This document shows, piece after piece, positions 1 to 8,416 of a stretch of DNA of 39,277 bases. Origin of the DNA: a virus. The notes beneath the pieces are model-generated. The model was not told the origin of the DNA, made no database searches, and worked only from the letters and a program-made list of their open reading frames with translations. Position numbers and translations under genes: made by a program. The stretch spans positions 1 through 39,277 of the IMG/VR virus record IMGVR_UViG_3300006175_000018; one strand, 5' to 3'. Position 1 is the stretch's first letter. Every line of letters starts with the position of its first letter.

Positions 1-31
1 CGTGCGTAGACGCCCAAAAAGCGGTTAGATT

Positions 32-637
32 GTGGCTGCAAAAAACAAGGCTGGCAGTTTAGATGCAGACGTTGTGACGCCGTATGAATTGGCTCAAATC
101 CTGTCTCTTTCAGAGAAGGAAATTAACAACTTAGTCCGCATGTCTGTGCTCGTGCGGCGCACGGCGGTGATTAACAAGCGGCAGCGCACTGTTTATGATT
201 GGCGCGAGAACGTGCAGCGCTACGTTGTGCACCTGCGCAAGCCGCGTGAAGAGGCGCGCGACAGTTACATGGACGAGAAGCAACTCACGCAGGCAATCGT
301 TAGGCAACAAAAGGAATTGGAGCTGGCGATAGCACGCGGCGACATGATACGGCGCTCAAAAGTGCTGCTGACGATGACTGGCATGCTGAGCACGGTAAAG
401 AATCACGTGCTTGCAATACCGAGCCGCTGCACGCGGCAGCTTGTAGGGCAGCGAGATCCAAACAAAGTGCGGCGCATTTTGGATGATGCATGCCGCGATT
501 CGCTGCGTGAAACAAAGGACTTCGGAGTGCATTCTTTCGATGAAACGAGCAAAAACGGCACGCAAAGCAGCGCGGAAAACACTGGCGGCGACCGACTACG
601 GCAGCGAGTTAGAGCGCGCCGAAGACGAACAAATTGA
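32..637 (+). CDS. Terminase small subunit (Nu1-like)
   Basis: DNA-recognition subunit of the packaging motor. The 201-residue protein has an N-terminal helix-turn-helix-like segment (about residues 16-60, with TPYELAQILSLS and a following basic strand) as in Nu1-type subunits, then a helical middle part and a very basic C-terminus rich in Arg. The start is GTG at 32, and no ATG lies in frame upstream within the window. Its last 98 bases overlap the start of the large terminase in another frame. Position directly ahead of the GpA-like gene supports the call more than sequence, which is weakly conserved in this family. A larger upstream start cannot be excluded because the window begins 31 bases earlier. 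Confidence 0.75.
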   Translation: MAAKNKAGSLDADVVTPYELAQILSLSEKEINNLVRMSVLVRRTAVINKRQRTVYDWRENVQRYVVHLRKPREEARDSYMDEKQLTQAIVRQQKELELAIARGDMIRRSKVLLTMTGMLSTVKNHVLAIPSRCTRQLVGQRDPNKVRRILDDACRDSLRETKDFGVHSFDETSKNGTQSSAENTGGDRLRQRVRARRRRTN

Positions 638-2564
638 GCAGCTTGTTGTTGAGTGTTTGGCGGCGCTGCAGCCGCCTTCCAAAATAACACTCAGCCAGTG
701 GGCGGACGCGTATCGCGTGCTGTCCAGCGAAAGCAGCGCGGAGCATGGCGCATGGGTAACAGCGAACGCGCCTTACGAAAAAGAGATCATGGACGCGATC
801 TCGGATCCGAGCGTGCCGCGCGTTGTTGTGCAAAAGGCGGCGCAGCTTGGCATAACTGACGCGGCCATACTGAACACGATCGGCTACCACATAACGGAAG
901 ACCCGTGTCCGATTCTCGTTGTGCAGCCAACGGTGGAAATTGCAGAGGCGTTTTCCACTGACAGGCTTGCGCCAATGCTGCGTGATACGCCTGCGCTGCG
1001 CGGCAAGGTGGGCGATCCAAAGTCGCGCGACTCGCAAAACACGATGCGGCGCAAAGCGTTCCCCGGCGGTTACGTTGCAATGGGTGGCGCAAACAGTGCG
1101 CCGAGTTTGAGCGGCCGTCCTGTGCGCGTTGTGCTGCTGGACGATGTAGACCGTTATCCGCCAAGCGCAGGCACGGAAGGCAACCCGCTGCAGCTTGCCA
1201 TTGCGCGCGCCAGCGCATTTTGGAACCGTAAGATCGTCATTGTCAGCAGCCCGGGCATTGCTGGCATAAGCCACGTCGAGCGCGAGATGGCGCTAACAAC
1301 TTGCGAGTTCTGGTATTTGCCGTGTCCAGCGTGCGGCGTGGCGCAAATACTGGAGTGGGACAGGATCGACTTCGACACGCTTACGCACCGCTGCCTGTCG
1401 TGCGCCGAGCGTTTTGAGAAGTTTGAGTGGCTGGCAGGCGACGGCGAGTGGCGCGCGCACAGGCCAGTGGACGCGCGCGGCAACAAAGTGATGGCGCGCG
1501 GCTTTTACGTTGGCGGCTTGGTGAATCCGTGGGTGGAGTGGGACATTTTGCGCGACGAATTTGTGCGCGCCTGCCAAGCAAAAGAGGAAGGCGACATTGA
1601 GCTGCTTAAAGCATTCCGCAACACGCGGCTTGGGCTGCTGCATCAGGACGAAGGCAGCAAGATAAAGGTGGATTTGTATGAGCGGCGCGAGCTTTACGAG
1701 CACGAAGTGCCGGACGGCGTGCGCGTAATAACTGCAGGCGTGGATGTGCAGGAGCAGTCGTTGCACGCGGATGTGATTGGCTGGGGCAAAGGCAGAGAGA
1801 ACTGGCACTTGGATTACATTACAATCCCCGGAGATCCGCGCACGATAGAGGCGTGGGATGCGCTGGACGAAGCCGTGTTCGACCGTGTGTTCCTAACAAG
1901 TGACGGCATGTTTATGCGCGTGCGGCGGATGTGCGTGGATAGCAACTACGCCAGCGACTACGTCTACGCCTACACAAAGCCGCGCCAGCCGCGCTGCATT
2001 GCAATCCGTGGCATGGGCGGACTGGGCAAAGCGCCGATTGCCGCGCTTACGCTGTCCAAAAGCAATCGCTGCCTGATTGCTTCGTTAGGCGTGGACACGC
2101 TGAAGGAAGAGATCATGAACAGGCTAAACGTTACAAAGCCCGGGCCCGGCTACTGCCACTTCCCGCGCAGTGACGTGTGGGATGAGCAGCTTAAAACTTT
2201 CGAGCCTGCGCGCGGCTACGACCTGAGCTATTTCGAAGGCTTGCGCGCGGAGCAGCGCGTGATGAAAAGCAAACACGGCTTCAAAACTTACGTGTGGGTG
2301 AAGCGTTTGAGCCAGCGCAACGAAAGTTGGGATGACTTTGTTTACTCACTGGCGGCGCTGCAGTTGCCGCACAGTGGCATAAGGCTGGACGTGATGGAGC
2401 GCGATGCGTTCATGCCGCCTGATAAAACGCAGCCAACAGCGCCTGCGCGCTTCGGTGTGCAGCGCGGCAGCGGCGTTGGCGTGGCGGCATCGCCTGTGCA
2501 ACAGCAGCAGCCAAGCACAGGCAGCAAGGCAAAGTTCGGCGCTGTCAACCGTGCGCTGTCCTGA
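540..2564 (+). CDS. Terminase large subunit, GpA family
   Basis: ATP-driven DNA translocase and nuclease that packages DNA through the portal. The 674-residue protein fits the GpA family. A lambda-type P-loop lies near residues 98-107 (QKAAQLGITD, with the lysine at the front as in lambda gpA), and Walker B is VVLLDDVDRYP near 197-207. Two CxxC pairs (CPAC, then CLSC) form a zinc-knuckle insertion, and the nuclease domain opens with the family block AGVDVQ. I chose ATG 540 (MKRAKTARK) because the upstream ATG at 483 would add residues with no family resemblance. The start still overlaps the small subunit by 98 bases, and the end overlaps the antisense HNH gene by 20. Confidence 0.95.
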   Translation: MKRAKTARKAARKTLAATDYGSELERAEDEQIEQLVVECLAALQPPSKITLSQWADAYRVLSSESSAEHGAWVTANAPYEKEIMDAISDPSVPRVVVQKAAQLGITDAAILNTIGYHITEDPCPILVVQPTVEIAEAFSTDRLAPMLRDTPALRGKVGDPKSRDSQNTMRRKAFPGGYVAMGGANSAPSLSGRPVRVVLLDDVDRYPPSAGTEGNPLQLAIARASAFWNRKIVIVSSPGIAGISHVEREMALTTCEFWYLPCPACGVAQILEWDRIDFDTLTHRCLSCAERFEKFEWLAGDGEWRAHRPVDARGNKVMARGFYVGGLVNPWVEWDILRDEFVRACQAKEEGDIELLKAFRNTRLGLLHQDEGSKIKVDLYERRELYEHEVPDGVRVITAGVDVQEQSLHADVIGWGKGRENWHLDYITIPGDPRTIEAWDALDEAVFDRVFLTSDGMFMRVRRMCVDSNYASDYVYAYTKPRQPRCIAIRGMGGLGKAPIAALTLSKSNRCLIASLGVDTLKEEIMNRLNVTKPGPGYCHFPRSDVWDEQLKTFEPARGYDLSYFEGLRAEQRVMKSKHGFKTYVWVKRLSQRNESWDDFVYSLAALQLPHSGIRLDVMERDAFMPPDKTQPTAPARFGVQRGSGVGVAASPVQQQQPSTGSKAKFGAVNRALS

Positions 2565-3135
2565 GCTGGCGATGCTGCGCCGCCCACTCGCACAGCACTT
2601 GTCGCGCGACGTCGTTACGGTGCGCGCCTTGCTCGCGTTCTATGTGCTGCAGCTCGGCGCTTACAAGGTCGTCCACCGTTAGGTTCAGGCGCTCAACGCC
2701 AATGCGCGGCCGTCCGATTGCGCCAAATTTGCTTGCGCCTTTGCGCATGTGCTCCGGATTGCAGCAACTGTTGTCGCGGCACGTGTGGCAGACGGTGCCA
2801 TCGTTGAGCGCGCCGCGAAAGATCACAAAAGCCAGCACTGTTGGCGCGATGGTCTGGCTGTTGCCCAAATACACAGCGCCGCCGCCCTGCCAGTGCCAGC
2901 AGCCGCCGTTGTGCTTGGCGACGTTGCTCAAAAAACGCTCGCGCGCGTCTGCGCGCAAGGCCACTGCGCCTGCTTTAATGCGCTGCACAAAGTCTGGCGC
3001 GCGTGTTGCCGTGGCGCGGAAGTAAGCGTTCACGGACTGCAGTGTATTGGCTAAACGGCTGGGCGACAAGTGCCAAAATGTTTGATGCGCAAAAAAGGCA
3101 GAGGCATTGACGAGCAGCGCGGTGCGGCACAACAC
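2545..3135 (-). CDS. Free-standing HNH homing endonuclease (HNH_3 type)
   Basis: Probable selfish DNA endonuclease. The sequence shows the homing-type HNH zinc signature: ERF near residue 66, GCWHWQG near 78-84, and then a CHTC block (C116, H117, C119), C124/C125 and NPEH at 126-129. After it comes a short helical segment (about 150-190) that may be a DNA-binding helix-turn-helix. It is the only leftward gene among the head genes and lies between the large terminase and the head-completion gene, a favoured site for homing endonucleases. Only GTG starts exist; the 5' one (3135) is given, but GTG at 3033 would fit the family length equally well. It converges on the terminase end and diverges from the next gene with an 8-base gap. 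Confidence 0.85.
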   Translation of the reverse strand: MLCRTALLVNASAFFAHQTFWHLSPSRLANTLQSVNAYFRATATRAPDFVQRIKAGAVALRADARERFLSNVAKHNGGCWHWQGGGAVYLGNSQTIAPTVLAFVIFRGALNDGTVCHTCRDNSCCNPEHMRKGASKFGAIGRPRIGVERLNLTVDDLVSAELQHIEREQGAHRNDVARQVLCEWAAQHRQLRTAHG

Positions 3136-3143
3136 TGCGCGGA

Positions 3144-3500
3144 ATGCCGGAAGCCGCCGTAGTCCAAGAAACGCCCGTTGTCAGTCCCGCCGTTGTTGTT
3201 GTTAAGCCAGCAGATGCAGTGGATGTCGGCGCTGGAGATCCGCCGCCGCCGTTCACAAGTTGGTGTGAGTGGGCGCGCGATGGCCTGCGCCAAGCGCTTG
3301 AGGGGATGAAGCAAAGCGGCGGCGGCGTAACAGAGTATCACGTCGGCTCGCGTGGCTTGAAGCGCGAAGGCTTAAAGTCGCAAATCGACAACGTGGCTTA
3401 TTGGAACGCGATGGTGCAGCTTTACTGCGGCGTGTCAGGCTTGCCGCCATCCGTAACTGGCAGGGATACCGCCTGCCGCATTGTCCCGCGCGACCTATGA
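3144..3500 (+). CDS. Head-completion / gpW- or DUF6148-like protein
   Basis: Small protein between terminase and portal, where lambda-like phages encode gpW. The 118 residues split into a low-complexity Pro/Val N-terminus (1-40) and a helical domain. In that domain a hairpin segment (YHVGSRGLKREGLK, about 65-78) is followed by a helix with NVAYWNAMVQLY. This resembles the pattern of DUF6148/gpW-like head-tail proteins (glycine hairpin, 'R-x-L-x-R', then a YW helix). The stop overlaps the portal ATG (ATGA). The start ATG at 3144 has no clear ribosome site and sits beside the divergent HNH gene, so the N-terminus may be over- or under-called. Confidence 0.6.
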   Translation: MPEAAVVQETPVVSPAVVVVKPADAVDVGAGDPPPPFTSWCEWARDGLRQALEGMKQSGGGVTEYHVGSRGLKREGLKSQIDNVAYWNAMVQLYCGVSGLPPSVTGRDTACRIVPRDL

Positions 3501-5245
3501 CGGCCACTGTCCAACGCAGCAACGGCAGCAACGGCGCAAATCAAAAGCTGCCGCGCGGCACAATACTTGACGCCGACGGCCGCGTTACAAACGCGTGCAC
3601 GTTTCTCGATCCGCAGGCGAGCGGATACGGGAATTATGGCGCAAACGTGCGCAAGAATTCACTGCTTGGCTGGCTGTTTCGTGGCGGCGATGCGGACACG
3701 GACATTGGCTTCAATGTGCAAGTGCTGCGCGAGCGCTCGCGCGATGCGTTCATGGGCATCCCGCTGGCAGCGGCTGCAGTGGAGACCTTCGACACAAATG
3801 TAATTGGCGAAGGCTTAACGCCTGCGCCTAACGTGGACGGTGCTGTGCTTGGCTTATCGCCAGATGCGACGGCCGAGTTGAACAAGGAGCTGGCTGACAA
3901 GTTTGGATGGTGGGCGGGCGATCCGCGCGAATGCGATTTCGAAATGCGCGACACGTTTTACGTTAAGCAGTCCACTGTGTTCCAAAGCATGTTGCTCAGC
4001 GGCGACTGCCCGGTGCTGTTTCCGTTAAAGCCGCGCGACAACACACTGTTCGATTTCCGCCTGCGCGTGCTTGAGGCAGACCGCATCATCAACCCGCCGC
4101 GCTACAATCCGACCTTCAACATTTACAGCGGCGTCGAGCTAACTGTAGACGGCGAGCTGGCGGCGTATCACATCGCCACGCGGCATCCGCTGGCAAACGC
4201 ATTCGGCAGGATTGCGCCGCTGCCGTTGCTGCCGCTGCAAACTGTGCGCATCGAGCCCTATGGAAAGCAAACAGGCAGGCGCAACATGGTGCTGCTCATT
4301 AAGCCCGAGCGCCCAGAGCAACGCCGTGGCGTGCCGATTTTGTCCGTGTGCTTGGAGCTGTTAAAACAAGGCGGACGCTTTACGGACGCCACGGTAATTG
4401 CGGCCGTCATCCAGAGCTATTTCACGGCGTTTATTACGCAGGAGTTCCCCGACCCAAACATCTTCAACGACCTGTTGTCAGAGGAGCAAAAGCGCGAAGT
4501 GCTGGACTTCAATCCCTACAACGTGCAGCTCGGGCCCGGCGTTGTTAACTTTATGCGCCCCGGGCACGCAGTGAACTTCAGCACGCCTACGCAGCCGCAC
4601 GCAAACTTTGGCGAGTTCACAATCGCCGTGGCGAAGTTTGTTGGCGCTGCACTTGGCATGCCCTACGAAGTGCTGCTTAAGCAGTTCAACGCCAGTTACA
4701 GCGCCAGCCGCGCGGCACTGCTGGACTTTTGGCGGCGTGTTCGCAAGTTTCGCGCGCTGATGTGCGACGGTTTTTGCCAGCCGTGCTACGAAGAATGGTG
4801 TGTTGATGCTGTAACACTTGACCGCATCGACCGTTTCAAGGGCGACGTCACCGATCCATTCGTTAGGCGCGCGCTTACACGCTGCAACTGGAGCGGCTCG
4901 AGCGCTGGCTCGTTAGACCCACAAAAGGAAGTGGCGGCAGCAGAAGCAAAAGTTAACGCTGGCTTCTCGACCATTGAGCGCGAATCCATCGAACTGAATG
5001 GCAGCAACTGGCGCGACAACGTTACGCAGGCGTCCGTTGAGCGTGACGAATACGAAGCCTCAGACCTAACGTATCCGCCCGACCGCAAAAGCGCTGCACT
5101 TGGCGCTGGCGGCAAAACATTTCCAACGCCTGCACCCTCACAAGGACAACCCGCTGCGCGCACACCACGCAGGCAAGTTACAGCCACACGGCTGAGGCGC
5201 GCGGCAAACCACACGCACGCGCAAAGCGGCTTGATTATCCGATGA
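3497..5245 (+). CDS. Portal protein, lambda family
   Basis: Forms the dodecameric ring at the capsid vertex through which DNA passes and to which the neck binds. The 582 residues match Phage_portal_2 (lambda gpB): an N-terminal segment with ERSRDAFMGIPLAAAAVETF, a long alpha/beta core with LLSGDCPVLFP and ADRIINPP, and the late block MPYEVLLKQFNASYSASRAAL typical of this family. ATG 3497 was chosen because it overlaps the preceding TGA. The upstream extension in this frame is out of character and lies inside the neighbour. The C-terminus is basic and Pro/Ala-rich. It ends in an ATGA overlap with the protease gene, so the two are probably coupled. Confidence 0.93.
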   Translation: MTATVQRSNGSNGANQKLPRGTILDADGRVTNACTFLDPQASGYGNYGANVRKNSLLGWLFRGGDADTDIGFNVQVLRERSRDAFMGIPLAAAAVETFDTNVIGEGLTPAPNVDGAVLGLSPDATAELNKELADKFGWWAGDPRECDFEMRDTFYVKQSTVFQSMLLSGDCPVLFPLKPRDNTLFDFRLRVLEADRIINPPRYNPTFNIYSGVELTVDGELAAYHIATRHPLANAFGRIAPLPLLPLQTVRIEPYGKQTGRRNMVLLIKPERPEQRRGVPILSVCLELLKQGGRFTDATVIAAVIQSYFTAFITQEFPDPNIFNDLLSEEQKREVLDFNPYNVQLGPGVVNFMRPGHAVNFSTPTQPHANFGEFTIAVAKFVGAALGMPYEVLLKQFNASYSASRAALLDFWRRVRKFRALMCDGFCQPCYEEWCVDAVTLDRIDRFKGDVTDPFVRRALTRCNWSGSSAGSLDPQKEVAAAEAKVNAGFSTIERESIELNGSNWRDNVTQASVERDEYEASDLTYPPDRKSAALGAGGKTFPTPAPSQGQPAARTPRRQVTATRLRRAANHTHAQSGLIIR

Positions 5246-6432
5246 GCACCAAAAACATTCAGCCCTTTTACAAGTTTCGCGCTGAGGCTGGCGACGATCC
5301 GGCAGCGGCGGAGCTTTTGATTTTCGATGTGATCGGTGACTGGGAAGACTTCGGCGAAGTAAGTGCAAAGGCATTTTCCGCTGACCTTGCCGCGTTGCCA
5401 AAAAGCGTGAAGCGTTTGGACATCCACATCAACAGCCCGGGCGGCAGCGTAAGTGAGGCGAACGCAATTTACTCGCGGCTGGCTGACCACCCGAGCAACA
5501 AAATTATCTACGTGGACGGCATAAGCGCCAGCGCAGCCACACTCGTCCAGATGGTCGGACACAAAATCTACATGCGCGCCAACGCAACGATGATGATCCA
5601 TTTGCCGATGGCGATAGGTGTAGGCAATGCCGACGACATGCGCACAGTGGCGGCTGCGCTGGACGTTCACGCCGAAGCGATGATGAACCTTTATGCCAAA
5701 CGCACAGGCATGGAGCGTGACAAGCTGCGCGATTACATGGCGAAGGAAAGTTGGTTTACTGCACAGCAGGCAGTTGACCACGGCTTTGCCGACGAAGTGC
5801 GCGGCGTAGTTAAAGCAGCGGCTGTTGTAGGCGCAAAACGCGTCATGTTTAACGGCTGCACATTTGATCTTTCGCGGTTTAATAACGTCCCGGCGTTCTC
5901 CGGTCAACTAGAAACACAACCTATGAACACACCAGCAGCAGCAGCACCTGCGCCGCCAGCAGCGCCGCCAGCAAACCCGCCAGCAGCGCCGCCAGCGCCA
6001 GCCAATCCGCCAACAAACCCGCCAGCAGCGCCGCCAGCGCCGCCAGCGCCAGCCAACCCGCCAGCGCCAGCAAGCCCGCCAGCGCCGCCAGCGGCAGCAA
6101 ACTACGAAGACGGCGTGAAAGCCGAGCGTGCGCGCGTGGCCGCGCTTAACGCTTACGACCGTCCGGCAACACACGAGCTTATCGTCAAGGCCATCGCCGA
6201 CGGCAAAACAGTGCAGGACATCATGCCCGAGCTGTTTACGGCGTTGGAAAAGAAGGGGCAACAGCAGGCGCGGCGCACAGATGCGCAGCACCTCGAGCAA
6301 GTGCCGCCGTCGGATGCAGGCGTGACCGGTGAAGACGGTGACGACTTTGGCAAACGGCTAAAGTCGGCAGTGCAAGCGCGGCTCGGTTCGCGCGGCCAAA
6401 AGCAGCGCAGTGTGTTACACAGCGCCAACTAA
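5242..6432 (+). CDS. ClpP-fold prohead protease with C-terminal scaffold-like domain
   Basis: Matures the prohead by cleaving scaffold and itself. Residues 20-200 are an S14 (ClpP/SppA-like) domain with the oxyanion loop NSPGG (64-68), nucleophile Ser97 in GISASAA and His120 in MMIHLP. The ESWFTAQQAVDHGFAD block follows. A Pro/Ala/Asn linker (about 229-290) joins this to an acidic helical tail (about 292-396), which probably acts as the scaffold, as in lambda C/Nu3. No separate scaffold gene lies between here and the capsid, which fits this reading. ATGA overlap with the portal sets the start. Confidence 0.9.
   Translation: MSTKNIQPFYKFRAEAGDDPAAAELLIFDVIGDWEDFGEVSAKAFSADLAALPKSVKRLDIHINSPGGSVSEANAIYSRLADHPSNKIIYVDGISASAATLVQMVGHKIYMRANATMMIHLPMAIGVGNADDMRTVAAALDVHAEAMMNLYAKRTGMERDKLRDYMAKESWFTAQQAVDHGFADEVRGVVKAAAVVGAKRVMFNGCTFDLSRFNNVPAFSGQLETQPMNTPAAAAPAPPAAPPANPPAAPPAPANPPTNPPAAPPAPPAPANPPAPASPPAPPAAANYEDGVKAERARVAALNAYDRPATHELIVKAIADGKTVQDIMPELFTALEKKGQQQARRTDAQHLEQVPPSDAGVTGEDGDDFGKRLKSAVQARLGSRGQKQRSVLHSAN
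5923..6432 (+). other. Possible nested scaffold reading frame (internal start)
   Basis: An in-frame ATG at residue 228 of the protease (MNTPAAAA) sits exactly where the protease domain ends and the Pro/Ala linker begins. Initiation there would give a 169-residue scaffold-only product, as lambda Nu3 is made from inside gene C. I see no good Shine-Dalgarno upstream (the preceding bases are CTAGAAACACAACCT), so this is inference from architecture. Self-cleavage of the fusion would give a similar product. Confidence 0.35.
5928..6102 (+). repeat. Pro/Ala-coding low-complexity repeat
   Basis: Imperfect tandem CCGCCAGC/GCGCCAGC units encode runs of PPA, PAN and APP between the protease and scaffold parts. 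It probably serves as a flexible, extended linker. Unit number could vary between relatives by slippage, and assemblers may misjudge it. Confidence 0.8.
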
Positions 6433-6462
6433 TCACAGCAGCAAAACAACAACAAAAACACA

Positions 6463-6470
6463 AAGGAAGG
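6463..6470 (+). promoter_or_regulatory. Ribosome binding site of decoration protein gene
   Basis: AAGGAAGG lies in a 50-base A-rich gap (6433-6482), one of the few intergenic spaces in the head operon. Strong sites like this also precede the capsid, sheath and tube genes, as expected for highly made structural proteins. Confidence 0.6.
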
Positions 6471-6482
6471 AACAAACACGAA

Positions 6483-6986
6483 ATGAAATCAATGCTTACT
6501 TGCGTCCGCTGGGCGCTCGCCTGCTTTGTTGCGCCGCTCATTGTTGCGCTGCATCGCTTTGGCAAGCCGCACGGCTTTGAAGCGTTCAACACAGTCAATG
6601 CCACAACGTTCAATCCAGTGCCATTGCTCAGCCATGACGACGATCCGAATTGGAAAGTGAAGCGGTATCCGTTCGTCGCAGGCACGGGCCCGGCGCTGGC
6701 AACAATGAAGCCCGGCTACTTGGTCAAGTTCGATGCAACGCTCGTCAACGTAACAGGCGCACTGCCTGCAGACGATGCGCTGCTTAGTGCCGTGATAATC
6801 GACCTGCCCGATCCTAACAATCCAAGCGACACATCCGTTGCCATTGCGTTGACGGGCTCGTTCGATAAAAACACGGTCAAATATGCCGACGGCACATCGC
6901 CAATCAACGTGGCTGGCGTAATCCAGTTGCGTGACGTCGGAATCTTCCTTGACGCCTGCGTGCCCGGTGGCGCGTTTGCACCTTAA
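6483..6986 (+). CDS. Putative head decoration protein (gpD-like)
   Basis: A 167-residue protein in the slot where lambda-like phages encode the capsid-stabilising decoration protein, between protease/scaffold and capsid. The body (about 60-165) looks like a small beta-barrel with short strands, ending in a GVIQLRDVGIFLDACVPGG-type segment. This resembles the late strand of the gpD family. The first 30 residues are unusual for a capsid protein: a hydrophobic run (LACFVAPLIVALH) that looks like a signal or membrane segment. A good purine-rich ribosome site (AAGGAAGG at 6463-6470) precedes the ATG at 6483 with a 12-base gap, so a later start may also be used. The call rests mainly on position and size. 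Confidence 0.55.
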   Translation: MKSMLTCVRWALACFVAPLIVALHRFGKPHGFEAFNTVNATTFNPVPLLSHDDDPNWKVKRYPFVAGTGPALATMKPGYLVKFDATLVNVTGALPADDALLSAVIIDLPDPNNPSDTSVAIALTGSFDKNTVKYADGTSPINVAGVIQLRDVGIFLDACVPGGAFAP

Positions 6987-7027
6987 CAGCAGCCTAACAA
7001 CAAACATTCAACTGGAGAACAACTAAT

Positions 7028-8395
7028 ATGCCTCTCAACCCTGCTTACGAAACAAAAACGATGCTTGCGCCCTTTGATCAGGGCCCGCTCGTCCACACGT
7101 TTTTGCGCGACACCTTTTTTGGCGCGCGCGACTTCGCACAAACGCCGCTGATCGAATTCGACTTTCGGCGCGGCCGTCGGAAAATGGCTCCCTTCGTTGC
7201 GCCGCTTGTTGGCGGCAAACTGATGGAGCGCCAAGGCTTCGAGACGCGCTTCTTCCGTGCGCCACGCATTGCGCCTGTGCGCGCATTGCGCACGCCCGAT
7301 TTGGAAGCGCGCCTACCCGGGGAGACGATCTACTCGCAGCGCAGCCCTGCTGACCGCGCGGCTGAACTGCTGGCGGAAGACGCCATCTTTTGCGACGAAG
7401 CAATCAGCCGCCGCGAAGAGTGGATGTGCCGCAACGTGTTAGTCAACGGCAAAATCACAGTCACTGCCGACACTGGCTACCAGTTAGTCATCGACTTTAC
7501 GGAGTCGAGCGCTGGCGCTGCCAACAACCACGACGTGCCTGCAGTAAAGTGGGACGTCGCTGGCAGTGATCCGCTGAAGGATTTGGAGTCTTCACGGATT
7601 AACACAATCAAAGCCAGCGGCGTGTCGCCAAACGTTGTGCTGATGGGCACAAACGCAGCCAGCGTGTTCATCCGCAATGCAGCCGTGTCAACGTTGCTGG
7701 ACAAACAGCGTTTCGAGATCGCGCAGATCCAACCGATCATCCAAGACGCCGCCGTTGTGCGCATTGGCCGCGTGCCCGGCATGGAGATCTATCAATACAG
7801 CGAATGGTTTGAAGACGACGTGGGCTCGATCTTCCCAATGCTGCCGGACAACTTCGTGATGCTGCTGTCAACAGCCGTGCAGAACAAAGTTGTTTACGGC
7901 GCGTTCACGCAGCTTGAGGACGCAAAGGCCAAGCGCTTTGTGACCTATCAGCAAGACCGCATCCCGTTTGTTTACGGCGATGAGGAAGGCGGCGCGCTGT
8001 ATTACCGCCTAACAAGTTGCCCGTTGCCGATGCCGAACGACATTCTTGGCTTCCGGATAATCGAAGCGCTGGCGCTAACGTTTCCAGCAATGGTGGAAGG
8101 CGACGCCGTGCTGAATGAGCTGACAGGCGAGATCACTGGCGGCCCAGAAGAGGCGGCGCAACTGCGTGAGGAAGCTGCAGCGCGGCCACCTGAAAACATA
8201 AAGCCAGCCGAAACAGATGACGCTGCTGACGTTGACAACAGCGATCTTGATGAGGCCACTGTGGATGAACTGCGCGACATTGCAGACAGGGAGGAAGTTG
8301 ACCTGTCCGGGCATGGCCGCACAAAGGCAGACATCACAAAGGCAATCAAAAAAGCACGCAAGGCCAAAGCAAAGGAGCAAGAGGAGCAACAGTAA
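7028..8395 (+). CDS. Major capsid protein (gpE family) with C-terminal SAP/HeH-like domain
   Basis: Builds the icosahedral shell. Residues 1-350 follow the lambda E-type capsid family: an N-terminal FLRDTFFGARDFAQTPLIEFD strand set (given here in part), a central FDGxxx-free core with NVVLMGTNAASVFI, and a C-terminal block with SCPLPMPNDILGFRIIEAL near 335-355. Unlike lambda E, about 100 residues follow: an acidic, Ala/Glu/Pro-rich spacer and then a helical segment (about 410-445) with TVDELRDIADREEVDLSGH and RTKADITKAI. This is the signature of SAP/HeH/LEM-type nucleic-acid-binding folds. The tail ends in a highly charged lysine/glutamate run. GGAG at 7014-7017 precedes the ATG by 10 bases. 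Confidence 0.93.
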   Translation: MPLNPAYETKTMLAPFDQGPLVHTFLRDTFFGARDFAQTPLIEFDFRRGRRKMAPFVAPLVGGKLMERQGFETRFFRAPRIAPVRALRTPDLEARLPGETIYSQRSPADRAAELLAEDAIFCDEAISRREEWMCRNVLVNGKITVTADTGYQLVIDFTESSAGAANNHDVPAVKWDVAGSDPLKDLESSRINTIKASGVSPNVVLMGTNAASVFIRNAAVSTLLDKQRFEIAQIQPIIQDAAVVRIGRVPGMEIYQYSEWFEDDVGSIFPMLPDNFVMLLSTAVQNKVVYGAFTQLEDAKAKRFVTYQQDRIPFVYGDEEGGALYYRLTSCPLPMPNDILGFRIIEALALTFPAMVEGDAVLNELTGEITGGPEEAAQLREEAAARPPENIKPAETDDAADVDNSDLDEATVDELRDIADREEVDLSGHGRTKADITKAIKKARKAKAKEQEEQQ

Positions 8396-8416
8396 GCCCT
8401 TGAGTTGTTAGGCAAC

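Noticed and set aside
4786-5907. 373-codon minus-strand frame under portal and protease genes
   Set aside because: Same cause: antisense to two strongly recognised genes, with an unstructured Cys/His-rich translation.
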